Shown here piece by piece: positions 47,970 through 58,302 of a stretch of 64,000 nucleotides of DNA (the first letter of the stretch is position 1; each line of letters starts with the position of its first letter). Made by a program: the position numbers and the translations under genes. This DNA is from Tenebrio molitor (Eukaryota > Arthropoda > Insecta > Coleoptera > Tenebrionidae), in contig NC_091049.1 of the NCBI RefSeq assembly GCF_963966145.1, positions 27,094,001-27,158,000 on the forward strand, read 5' to 3'. The notes under the pieces are model-generated. The model did no database searches and was not told the DNA's origin. It saw only the letters and a program-made list of their open reading frames with translations.

Positions 47970-49110
47970 TAATAAAATTATTTTTTATATAATTGATTCA
48001 AAAAATTGAAATTCACGCATAGTTATCTGTGCATGAAGTGGGTCATTTTCTTACGTGTCTTTTTTTTACATTGTTGGTAAGATCGAAACCATAGAAACCA
48101 TACAAAACAGTGGGTGAAATGCAATTTCACGAATCTACGACATTTGAGCGCGCGACAAATGAGCGCGCGACAAAAGAGAGCCGCAATATGAGCGCAGCGA
48201 CAAAAGAGCGCCACGACAAAAAAGCGCCGCGACAAAAGAGCGCCGCGACAAAATAGCGTGAGACAAATAAACTCTGTGACAAGACAGGATTTTGAAAAAG
48301 CAGCAGTCAATGTATTTACGGAGGAGGTTGCTTTTTCCATTTTTCGCAGGCAATTTATCGGCATGTCCAATCTGCAGGACTCCTGAATTTGCACTCATGT
48401 TGCGCCACCTGCCAGCATTGGCATTTGTGCCAATACAAAATGTACAGGATTATTTGGTAATTGTTCACTTTAACTACTTCTGGAATTTTCGCGTTTTTTC
48501 TGGCTGGACAGCCTCAGGGCGTCCTCCTAGATCGTGTCCCACCATTCAAACCTTGTGCAAATGGCTTTTTTTCTCTCTTGTTGTGTTTCAAGGTCGCATC
48601 AAGGTCGTGCCAAGTCTTAGTATAACTAAAGGGTAAGGAAAATTTTCATTCAATATGGAAATTAATTATTGCCTTAAGAAAGGCAAAGGCAAAGGCAACC
48701 TGTATTTACCTTCTTTTGTGGTCACGCTCTTTTGTCGCCGCGCTCTTATGTCGTCGCGCTCTTATGTCGCCGCGCTTTTATGTCGCACGCTCTTTTGTCG
48801 CGCGCTCTTTTTGCGGCGCGCTTTTGTCACGATACCGCAATTTCACGCATACGACTATTTCTGTTTCTCATTTCACGCACTGTTTTTTATTAGTCACCTA
48901 GCAACATGGTCACTGCATTGAAACTTCAGAGTTCCTTAAAAAATTTTAATTTTTAATTTCAATTTTTTGAATTAATTATAGAAAAAATATTGTTTATATT
49001 TCGTGCGCGAAGATGTTTTTGTGCATTCAAAGGCTTATACTGCCTCGACCTTCGTCTCTACGTAAAAGACCTTTTCATGCACAAAAAACACTCTCTTCGC
49101 GCACTTAATA
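47970..49110. repeat. foldback repeat (occupied copy of 41170-41590)
   Basis: Same element as 41170-41590 but split by the insertion 48132-48836. At its right, GTGCGCGAAGATGTTTTTGTGCA (about 49003) pairs with TGCACAAAAAACACTCTCTTCGCGCAC (ending about 49103). Confidence 0.75.
48132..48836 (+). mobile_element. Mutator-like insertion with arrayed GAGCGC/ACAAAA ends
   Basis: Flanked by GCAATTTCACG at 48121-48131 and 48837-48847. The empty site at 41170-41590 has one copy, so a TSD of 9-11 bp is directly shown. The left end is a run of about eight units like GAGCGCCGCGACAAAA (48145-48275); the right end is the same run inverted (TTTTGTCGCCGCGCTC, 48713-48832). The interior (48385-48475) reads LMLRHLPALAFVPIQNVQDYL, like the LPALAFVP stretch near the end of MULE transposases, with no catalytic core. 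A non-autonomous MULE relic is the best reading. Confidence 0.72.
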
Positions 49111-49136
49111 TAAAAATAACTATATTATGTATCCCA

Positions 49137-49795
49137 ATCGATTGAAAAAAATACCGTGTCACCAACTGTCGCTTTCAAACATATATATTCTCAAACCAGG
49201 AAAAGGAAAAATTTCGCAACAAATATATTCAACGAAAAGTATCATAGATAAAACAGTCGCAGATCATATTTTATTCTTGCATGCCTTCAGTGGCTGTGAT
49301 ACAACATCAGCATTATTTAATCAAGGAAAAATGAAATTTATTAATGTACTGCGAAAAAATCCAGATTTAAACGAGATTATCCAGGTATTCAAAAATCCAA
49401 ATGCTGATCCAGAGATCATTGCTAAAGCTGGAGAACGCGTCCTTCTTGAATTATACAGTTACAGTAATGTGAAAAGTAAAAAACGTATGTCTTTAAACAA
49501 CTATAGATATGCATGCTTCACAACATCAGCATTCAAAAGTAAATTTAATATTGCATCGCTACCACCAACAGAAGCAGCAGCACAACATTCGTTCCGAACC
49601 GATCACCAGGTTCAGCAGTGGTATGGGAATCAACAAAATGCAGAGCAATGGGGATGGAAAAGAAACAAGAACGGGCTAATTCCTATCACCACACTCGAGC
49701 CCCCAGCTCCGGAAAGCTTGTTAAAACTTATTTCTTGCAAATGCAAAAAGAGATGTCAAAAAGCCTGTGGATGCAGAAAGCGGATACCACGATAA
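49137..49795 (+). CDS. transposon-like protein fragment, HAFSGCDTTSA family
   Basis: Open for 222 codons; coding similarity probably begins near KKIPCHQLS, since upstream is OR flank. Visible features: FLHAFSGCDTTSALFNQGK, AGERVLLELYSY, LPPTEAAAQHSFRTDHQVQQW, WGWKRNKNGLIPITTLEPPAPESLL and the Cys-rich ISCKCKKRCQKACGCRK, cut short at a stop. I know this arrangement from multi-copy insect and cnidarian proteins that appear transposon-derived, but cannot name the superfamily. Two copies of the missing Cys-rich tail lie at 52302-52425 and 55128-55243. A truncated, probably dead copy. Confidence 0.55.
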
Positions 49796-50954
49796 AAAAA
49801 ACGCGCTGCTTACTCTACCTCAAGGTGGTGTGGAAATGAGTGTTTTGGCCGAGACGCTTGTTGAAATATACTTTGCGGCGCTCGTACGCTAAAACTATTA
49901 ATTTTACGAAAAAAAGGTTAGGACATGAATTGTAGGCAATTTTCTCTAGTTTCATTTTGTATATAAACGTTTTTATTGTAAAATGAGTCGGAAAGGAGAT
50001 ATTGTGAAAAAACTGCTTTTAGGCGCCATTTTTGCAATATGGCGGCGCGAGCGGCAAAAATACGAGGTGGCAAAGTTGAAATTCGGAAAGAGCACATCGA
50101 AATCTATAAAGTTACCCATTTTCAAAACTCCCGGAAAACTTTCCAGGTAAAACTACCAAATGACTGTACTATTATGGGTGCTGCATTTTCTATGATAAGT
50201 AGAATTGAATTAGTTTTATAAAACTCATGTTTTAACATACCTACTATTATTGCTAGTATTTTACTCTTCATTTCCTAGAATACTTACCTTGCAAATTTTA
50301 CAAAAATCGGTCCATAAATAATGGAGATATAAAGTCTTAGGTGAGGCATCTTGCATAACTATTTAAAGAATTTCTGTACACGTGCTTCTACATAAATGAT
50401 AACAGAAGCATTCATTATGTTCCCAAAGAATTTTATCCAACACCTGCTTATTATGAAGTCATATTAATGCCGATTTTGAATATATTATGAGGTCTATAAA
50501 ACACTAGTGGATTTATGAACCCATAATTAAACCGTTTTTATAATTAATGAGTTTAGAGAGAATTGAACAGTTTATTGAACATCAAAAAGAATAAGAACTG
50601 TTACAGAAGGAGATGTTGGATAAAACTATGTATTACACTCGTGTCTTAACAGCAAATAAGACACTTGTATAATAAATTGCTATTATTCTACCTCATTTTA
50701 TCATACTCGTATATACTTTTTCAATTTTTGCATTGTTGATAACCACTGAGTGAAGAGTCTGGGTACTTCTTGTGGTTGCGTGCAGTACCGGCGGGAGGTT
50801 AAGCTTAACAATTGGGAAAACTAGAAATATACAATTTCGAGAAGAGGTAAATCCTTTGGTAGAAATTTGAACCAATTTAAAGATCACATGGTAAGCTTTT
50901 AGAAATTCAAAGACACGGTTAAAAGCATGGAAAGGGAACTCGTAAGGTAGGAAC
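49796..50954. other. intergenic; repeat shared with 59280-59600
   Basis: About 50165-50430 (ATGGGTGCTGCATTTTC.. to ..CACGTGCTTCTACATAAATGA) recurs at 59290-59540. The 60-codon frame at 50039 has no family features. Likely the 3' end of the element that starts near 49150. Confidence 0.5.
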
Positions 50955-51440
50955 AACGAATTTATTACCGCATCTAGAACGACGATTGTCCTCGATTTGT
51001 CCGATCTGCGTTTTCGTCTTTCATAGCTATTGACTTGTCAATAATGATGATGATGATGATTATTATTTCCTAAAGAAACACAATGTTTGCTTCATTCATT
51101 TGAATTATTAGTCGAACAAGCGTCTTCTTATTAATTGGTTAAGGAGAAATTTCATCGAGTTATTTAAAACAACATTGATTACGAACTCACGACACAATTT
51201 TCGAGCACAAAAAACATTATCTATACGACACGTATATAAGGCACTATCATTTTTGATGGGAAGTTTACACACACGATCGTAGCGAAGTGGTAATCCCTGG
51301 CGCAAAAGCACTAATTGTAGTAGGAAACGATATTTGGAAAGACTGATGCAGGGTTTAAATAACGTACTAACACTTTCATGAGGGTTGGAACGGTTGGGAC
51401 AGCACATTGCTGTCTGCCGTTATAAATTACACAAATTATT
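50955..51440. repeat. dispersed repeat, copy of 44930-45345
   Basis: Starts TTACCGCATCTAGAACGACG and continues to GGTTGGGACAGCACATTGC. About 95% alike by eye where compared. Non-coding, contains a GAT run at 51041-51063. Confidence 0.7.
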
Positions 51441-51635
51441 TATTTGAGTATTTAAACATTTTTTACTGCGGTCCAGATTTGATAAACCTCCATTCAGTTG
51501 ATTTTGGAGTTTCAGTTATTTATGCAGTTTTAGTAGTAATTAAGTTTCTGGTACACATTACAAAATTTCGAGGACAGATCATCAAGCTAGAAACGTTCAG
51601 AGCGTGCCGAAGCAACTGAAATCATTTTTATTTAT

Positions 51636-52430
51636 AGTGGAGTAAAATCGGACTGAAATTATGACTTTTAGTGATTCCAAGGTATAACTAAATGAGACCT
51701 ATACTATCTTATAGAGGACATGTTGGGGCATAAGGAATGGCCATCTAAAACTTTTTTTAATAGAACCGAACTTTGAAAACGGCCTTTATACATAGTTGAG
51801 GTGTAGTCCGAAAAACTACGTTTCTCGTAACATTTAACGCTGTGTTAATTCAACCATTGAAGCTATAATTATGATTTTCTGTATATTTGTAGTAAAAAGT
51901 ACAGCGCTTCCAATAGTGAATCGGAAATTTCGCAAGTATCGATAGTTTTGAAAAAAATAATTAATAAATTTAGATTAATCAAAAATGCGCATCGTAAACG
52001 TCACTCTGCTGGGACCTATGTGAAATGTTGAAAATTTCGATACACATGCAGCGAGTCAAATGTAACTAAGATATTGTAAAAGTTAAAAAAAAAAAAGAAT
52101 TAAGTCAGTAGCCCGTATATTTTTTGAGAAAATAATTTTTTTATTCGACGAGTGAACGCACCGGGCGACTCCTGGCGGCAGATATAACCCGGCACGCGTA
52201 TTTAGTCTTCTATCGATGTAGGGATTGTAGCAGTCTAAAAACAATAATTGTAAAATTTTGAGTAGGTAATTTTTTTTTATTTTTGCTAAAATTTACCTAC
52301 TTTAAATGCTTTCTTCTTCGTCATATTCATCCTCATATAAACAAGAAACATTGTTCTGACATTTTTTGCAAGAACAATCACTCCAGGATCTTAAGCCTTC
52401 CTTGACGCACATACATTTATTGTTTAATTT
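51636..52430 (-). repeat. left arm of a ~790-bp inverted repeat
   Basis: Inverted match to 55118-55920. The minus-strand inner end (52425-52302) codes NKCMCVKEGLRSWSD then CSCKKCQNNVSCLYEDEYD and a stop: the Cys-rich C-terminus of the HAFSGCDTTSA family. The remainder is the 3' untranslated end of that element. Confidence 0.75.
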
Positions 52431-52838
52431 TTTTTTTTTTAATTTAAGAAGGATAGATAAGCAATACCATTACAAAAAAAAAGCAAAACATTATTTCTCG
52501 TCGATTCTCTTGTTCCTATAAAAAATGTTAGAAAAATGTCTTCAAAGTCAATCAATATCAAAAAATATTATTTTTCCACTACAAGTCTCAGAATTGACTC
52601 TCGAACCGACCCCAGAAGTAGAATTTTTCTCCCAAGGTTAATAATGATTTTCATTATTAACCTAGGTGAATAATGAACAGCCGTCACCTAGCAACCAAAG
52701 ATTTTGGTTGATTTCATTGGTTAACGTAGACGATTTTCATAGCAACCGTTGAAAAATGAGAACTCGGATCGTCGCATCGGACAAAATAATTTTAGTAATA
52801 ATTATTATCCGAAAGGGTTTTAACGTATCTAGTAGTGG
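52431..52838. other. intergenic with small palindrome
   Basis: Contains AGGTTAATAATGATTTTCATTATTAACCT (52636-52664), a near-perfect inverted repeat, and CACCTAGCAACCAAAG. No gene. Confidence 0.5.
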
Positions 52839-52979
52839 AAAAAATAGTATATAAACCACGGTGAAGAAGTCCCTTATAGCCTTCGCGCCTTAGAACCCTC
52901 GGCACGCCTCGGGCTCTAATCTTGGCGCTCTGGCTATAATCATGAACTTCTTCACCTTGGTGTATAATATACTATTTTA
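52839..52979. mobile_element. foldback/MITE-like hairpin element
   Basis: Ends AAAAATAGTATATAAACCAC.. and inverse ..ATACTATTTT, inner arms GGTGAAGAAGT/ACTTCTTCACC. The GC-rich loop contains CCTCGGCACGCCTCGGGC. Related to 23948-24093 by terminal sequence and design. Confidence 0.7.
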
Positions 52980-53141
52980 TACTAGTTTGAATTGCAGTTC
53001 ATTTCTCTCTTTTTTTACTTCCTGTTCTTTTGCAAAATATGCTCATTTTAAGTATGTCAAAAGATTTACCTATGGGTTTTTTAGTGCACATATGTACTGT
53101 TACGATTTAAATCGCCACGCGATTGTAAATCTTCGCGATAT

Positions 53142-53159
53142 TTCTAGAATGTTCTAGAA
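53142..53159 (+). promoter_or_regulatory. perfect heat-shock element in LTR
   Basis: TTCTAGAATGTTCTAGAA is four alternating nGAAn units with exact 5-bp spacing, the HSF binding consensus. It lies about 65 bp upstream of the TATA box, a typical promoter-proximal position. Confidence 0.75.
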
Positions 53160-53223
53160 TCCATCGCGACGGAAACGTACTCGGACTTCCGCCGAAAAAT
53201 CTGCGCACAGAGGGGGTGGAAGC

Positions 53224-53230
53224 TATAAAT
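53224..53230 (+). promoter_or_regulatory. TATA box of the LTR promoter
   Basis: TATAAAT in an otherwise GC-rich context. Transcription would start about 25-30 bp on, near 53255. Confidence 0.6.
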
Positions 53231-54226
53231 CGGGGGAACCAGAGACGGAAGAGGGTTTTTTTTCACGACCTTTTGCCGGTGGTGTTGTGAGTGCCTGGGG
53301 AGAGTCAAAGGGACAGTGATCGAGTGAATTTGCAGGGCTGACGAGACGACGTAGTGGAGTTCACGAGGGCCGTTTGAGACGATTCGTCAAAGTACCACCG
53401 CCCACATCGCCAAGCGGATCAAGGACTTCACTACGGAAGGTTCCAAACCGAACGCTTTTGCGGATCAGGATCTCGTCGAGTCCTGTCAGTCCAGGTCGTC
53501 CCCGGACTCACCGGAAGGTGCCGGATCTACCCACCAGCAAGTCCGGAGCAGTGGTGACACCCCAATTTTTACAGGCCGCAGCTTCTCAAAGTTTTCGGTT
53601 GTATTTTGTCACTCCGTCGAACTAATTGAGCGTTTGTATTTAACTATAGTCAAATTTCCATTGTCACTCATTATTTCGACGGGTGAAAAGTTCTATCTAA
53701 TTCATTTAATTTGTATATCGCGTTTAGGATTTATAATTTGTTCCACTGTTAAAGTTGCAGTTTTGTCATAAGGCGCGTCATTTCATTAATCGTACTAACT
53801 TAAGAAAAAATTTCCTTATCAAGTCCGTCGGGTTTTTATATTCACGAACGATTATCAATCCGTGAGTGACCTCGCCAGGAATTGTGTATCGCGCTCACCG
53901 AACATTTTTTTGCGCGTGGTTCTTCACCGGAGAAAAACATCTTAACTTCAATTTTTTTTTTGGAGCGAAGGAAGACTTGGAGGACCTTTCCGCTTATGCG
54001 GGCGGCGTAGCCGAATAGCGACGTTACGTAGGATCAGTCGGCCTTCCTCCTTCGCTAAAGAAGGGATTTTTTTTTACTGTTTCGCCGGTACTCGTTCGTT
54101 GAATATCTGGGACCCGGAGGACCCTCCGAGGAGTTAGGGTTATTCAATTTTGTACACGCCATAGGGCTAGTCAGGCTTCGTAGTTGTTCTTTTTCATTAT
54201 ATCATTATTTTCATTGTTGACATCTG

Positions 54227-54232
54227 AATAAA
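54227..54232 (+). terminator. poly(A) signal of the LTR
   Basis: AATAAA about 200 bp before the LTR end, fitting the R/U5 boundary region. Confidence 0.5.
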
Positions 54233-54435
54233 CGATTAGTTGGAAGATTGTGTATCATTTCCCGTACTCCGGGCTGTTCTCACCAATTTTTCAGCTTCAG
54301 TCGGCGTTTCTCGTGGTTCGCATTGTAAACCGAGTCGAAGCCACGACTTGTTCGTTATACCCCTGAACATTCCGGATTTGTAACCGGTAACAGGGTTGCC
54401 CAGTTTCGGGAGCGTAATTTATAACGTAACAGTAC

Positions 54436-55117
54436 CTACTTGAAAATTAAATTTGCAAGTGTTACCAGCGATGCATTTTTAACGTTTTAAAATCGGTAAA
54501 AAAAAACAGCATACAATGTCCTTCTAAAAATATTTAAAGAGTTAGGGAAGTTAAACTCGATGACTATGACCGAGGCGTTAAAATTTCTACTAAATTCACA
54601 CTGGCTTTTTTAAAAAATAAAACTGAGACCATTAACATATTAAACCAACTACTGACTACAACCCCCAATAAGTCTGCTAAAATATTGCCACCAACAGATA
54701 ATGCTTTTGGTTAACATGTGCTAAGGTATTAACATTAAAAAATAATTATTATTATGTACATACTTCACTCAAATTTTAGATGCATTGATCAATTACGTAT
54801 ATCGTTGTGTAGTCATGTATAGTTTGTCCAGCGAGAGATTGGTTGACATAAAATTCATTAAATTCTACGTAGAGCAAGAAGTAGCTAACGCACGTAAAAT
54901 TTGAAATATATCCTTCAAGCAGTTTATAACATTTTTGTCATGAACGTATGCTCTAATTAATGTATTCTAGTGCGTTTTGTAGTGTTGGGTTGATTTAATA
55001 CAATTTAAAATCTCCCAATCTAAACAAGGGCATTTTACAACGTGTTTTAGCTACAATGGATCCCATACCTAATGACATTAGAAAACTGATGAACATTTTT
55101 TGCATAGACCAATGATG
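54436..55117. other. intergenic, no gene seen
   Basis: AT-rich DNA between the LTR and the right inverted arm. 54800-54955 is an inverted copy of 35270-35440. Confidence 0.4.
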
Positions 55118-55920
55118 CCAAAATAATAAATGCATGTGCATGAAGGAAGGCTTAAAATGCTGCAGATTGTTCTTGCAAAAAATGTCACAACAATGTTTCT
55201 TGTTTAGGTATATGAGAATGAAGATGACGAAGAGAACATTTAAAATAGATAAATTTTAGCAAAAATACAAAAAATTTACCTACTCAAAATTTTACAATTA
55301 TTGTTTTTAGACTGCTACAATCCCTACATCGATAGACGACTAAATACGCGTGCTGGGTTATATCTGCCTGCCAGGAGCCGCCCGGCGCGTTCACTCGTCG
55401 AAAAAAAAATTATTTTCTCAAAAAGTATACGGGCTACTGACTTAATTCTTTTTTAAAAACTTTTACAATATCTTAGTTACATTTGACTCGCTACATGTGT
55501 ATCGAAATTTTCAACATTTCACATAGGTCCCAGCAGAGTGAAGTTTACGATGCGCATTTTTGATTAATCTAAATTTATTAATTATTTTTTTCAAAACTAT
55601 CGATACTTGCGAAATTTCCGATTCACTATTGGAAGCGCTGTACTTTTTACTACAAATATACAGACAATCATAATTATAGCTTCAATGGTTGAATTAACAC
55701 AACGTTAAATGTTACGAGAAACGTAGTTTTTCGGACTACACCTCAACTACGTATAAAGGCCGTTTTCAAAGTTCGCTCCTATTAAAAAAAGTTTTAGATG
55801 GCCATTCCTTATGCCCCAAAATGTCCTCTACAAGATAGTATAGGTCTCATTTAGTTATACCTTGGAATCACCTACCCTCAGAAATAAGCGAGCTAGATAT
55901 GTAATTTTACTCCACTATTA
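55118..55920 (+). repeat. right arm of the ~790-bp inverted repeat
   Basis: Mirror of 51636-52430. The inner end (55128-55243, +) codes KCMCMKEGLKC, then after a frameshift CSCKKCHNNVSCLG and a stop. It is thus a second 3' terminus of the HAFSGCDTTSA-family element, facing outward. Confidence 0.75.
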
Positions 55921-56798
55921 GGACATCTTTACGGACAAGCCATAAACCATTGTAAGATTCTATCGCCTTATTTTATAATGAGACCTAAATATACGGTGCC
56001 AAATATTAGCTTCAAACAGAAAAACATCGGCTTGGAAACCATGGTGCCTGTGTGGCGTAGCGTTAACTAATTTATTTCGAATGTTGACAGTGTGGAAAAG
56101 CATGTGAGCTGTCAAGTATCTGCTAGACCAGATAGAGGAGCATGTTAAAGAAGTTTTGAAATGAAAGAAGACTGAGAAGTTTGACAGTTTATTGGTTTGA
56201 CAATTCTGTGTGGCTTGAATTTGTAATTCTTAATATTAGTCTACAATTAAAGAAGTTCAAAACATATTTTTTTATTACTAACGTGCACTCCAACCCAATA
56301 AAGGTGTAGATCTTATAAAATAATAGCAAGTTAGTAAATTACAAAAATTAGGCTATACGTGTAGCAATGCTTAACAGGAACTTTGAATAAATATCTTTTA
56401 TCTACGACCATTAAATAATACGTTTATTATTTACGTAACTATAGATATATTATGCTAGTCATAAATTACACCCGTGACTTATAAGTCACTTGTGATTTAT
56501 CATAAGTTACAGATCTTATACGTTTATTATTTACGTAACTGTAGATACATTATGCTAGTCATAAATTACACGCGTGACTTATTATTAGCTCGTCAAATAA
56601 TATACACATGACATATTTTCAATAAGAAGTGTTTTGACACTGTTAAAAAATTATGCACCACTGTTGTTATTCTCGCGCAGTGGTACATACATTAACATAA
56701 CTATCTCATTACTGAATTATTGAATTATTCAACATATTTTTAAAGTACATACAACTATCCAGAAATAACAATTCGACAATATGACGTAACTGGATCTT
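55921..56798. other. intergenic; OR-10 3' flank
   Basis: 56105-56405 matches 45495-45800 and 61800-62105. 56430-56580 holds a short direct duplication of ATACGTTTATTATTTACGTAAC.. about 95 bp apart. No gene. Confidence 0.5.
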
Positions 56799-58302
56799 TC
56801 AAGATCGAGCGGCTTTTTGAAAGTTGTAGAAAACAAGAGCATAACTACAAGCTGTACGAAACATCTGTAAAAACATAAATTTTACAAATTAGCGCAGATT
56901 TACCTATAAATATTTCCTTACTGCAATTGCCATTTTATAGTCCAAAACTATTCCAGCGAAAGTGATCGCAAACGGTTTTAAGCAATTTGTCATGAAAATG
57001 TGTAAAACCGTCTTGTTTCTCTTATTCCAATTGTACCAGGAACATTTCGACAAAGTGTCAAAATTGCAACTACTCTGAAAATATTTCAATTAAGGTTGTT
57101 AAAGAAAGCCTCGATGTTTTATTCACCTCATCGATTAACATCTGCCCAGCGTGAGAAAAAGTGGCAACAACAACAACGTTAAAGATAGTCCCGAAACATA
57201 ACCGAATCTTCAAAATGTTGCTCGCGTCTGCATAAATCTGAAACATTAGCAATCATCCTAATCTGTTGTCTAGTTCTCTAACTAAATGAAACGCACATAA
57301 GATACGAAGTACAAGGCAGAAATACAAATTAGGACACCTAAAAGCAAAAAAAATGCGATCACAGATCTCACCATTTCCACTAGTTCCTTTGTTAACCTAC
57401 AAACATAATTTTTGCAAAGATTTAACTATCTAGAATTTGTGTTGTCACTCAACCTTGTTATCACAACATGATGATCGATACAAAAACACAACTTTTTGAA
57501 TGTTTCGTTCTCGTGTCGGACACGTTGTTCAAACGTCAATTCCTCAAGAACGGTCTTGTCATCACAAATTTGCAAAATGTGTTGATTGATCAAAAACATT
57601 TGCAAGTACAACTGCAATATGGTGTAAAACAAGCTTGCACAGTGACGAACTGATGTGTAAATAATAAAAGGTGCAAAAGAAAATGTCATATAGTATAAAA
57701 TATTTGAACTTGACCCGAAATATCGGTCAAAAACGTATTCAGCTAGCAACCATTCTCTGTGACTGCCAAAAACTGGTAACAAGACAATGCTCCAAGCAGC
57801 TGAAATTGCGTAAATAAGATAGGTGAAGCGATTAATTTGTGAAGCATTCTTCAAAATCAAAAGACGTGCTTGAGGGCCAGCGCTGTCGATGGACCAAAAC
57901 AGCCGTTTCTGTTCGCTGACCAAATGATGAGCCCTTTTTTCAAGAACCATGGAGATAAACATCGTTGTCGTCATCTGTAGTGGCAATTGTACAACGGAAA
58001 GATGCAATGAAGCAGATTAAAAATTTGTACTTACGTAGATGTAAACGATCATTGACGGTGAATATCTTATAACCAAATCTTTGTTGAAATTCTCTATAAA
58101 ATAATGAAAACAGAGCAACATACCACAGCAACTAACTAAGCTCAAACAAGCATTTAAAATCTTAGTAAAGTTGTGGTAACCGAACTCATAAAATACTTTT
58201 TTCAATCCCACAAAGGGATCATCTGACTCTGGAATTTATCATCTCTAATGAATAACTAAGTTTTGTGAAAAACTTACCATCGAAAGGAGTTACTCGATTC
58301 AT
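56799..58302 (-). CDS. OR-10: intact odorant receptor, 389 aa
   Basis: Seven exons: 58302..58278, 58228..58035, 57974..57454, 57396..57297, 57237..57127, 57074..56922, 56864..56799 (25/194/521/100/111/153/66 nt). All frames are open and close correctly. The exon-3 donor is GTTGAG, weaker than the GTA(A/G)AG of relatives but still GT. Starts MNRVTPFD; exon 2 SDDPFVGLKKVFYEFGYHNF; exon 3 SIDSAGPQARLLILKNASQ; exon 7 MFRTACSYALVFYNFQKAARS. 7tm_6 odorant receptor, nearest to OR-5 and OR-9. Confidence 0.9.

Larger units (their letters stand above)
53098..54431 (+). mobile_element. solo LTR, 1,334 bp, with 4-bp TSD
   Basis: Begins TGTTACG and ends CGTAACA (TG..CA with 7-bp inverted ends), flanked by GTAC at 53094-53097 and 54432-54435. 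Markedly more GC-rich than its surroundings. It carries a heat-shock-type element, a TATA box and, 1 kb later, AATAAA (54227-54232), the order expected of U3-R-U5. No reverse transcriptase, integrase or second LTR is in the window, so it is best read as a solo LTR left by recombination. The 83-codon frame at 53374 is probably fortuitous or leader. Confidence 0.75.

Noticed and set aside
48135..48398. Ser/Arg/Cys-rich frames over the GAGCGC arrays
   Set aside because: Reading frames through a tandem repeat array; no gene evidence. The array itself is not CRISPR, because units are contiguous with no unique spacers.
53374..53625. 83-codon Pro/Arg-rich frame in the LTR
   Set aside because: Inside the presumed R/U5 region. 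No similarity to gag or other retroelement proteins that I can recognise, so not listed as a gene.
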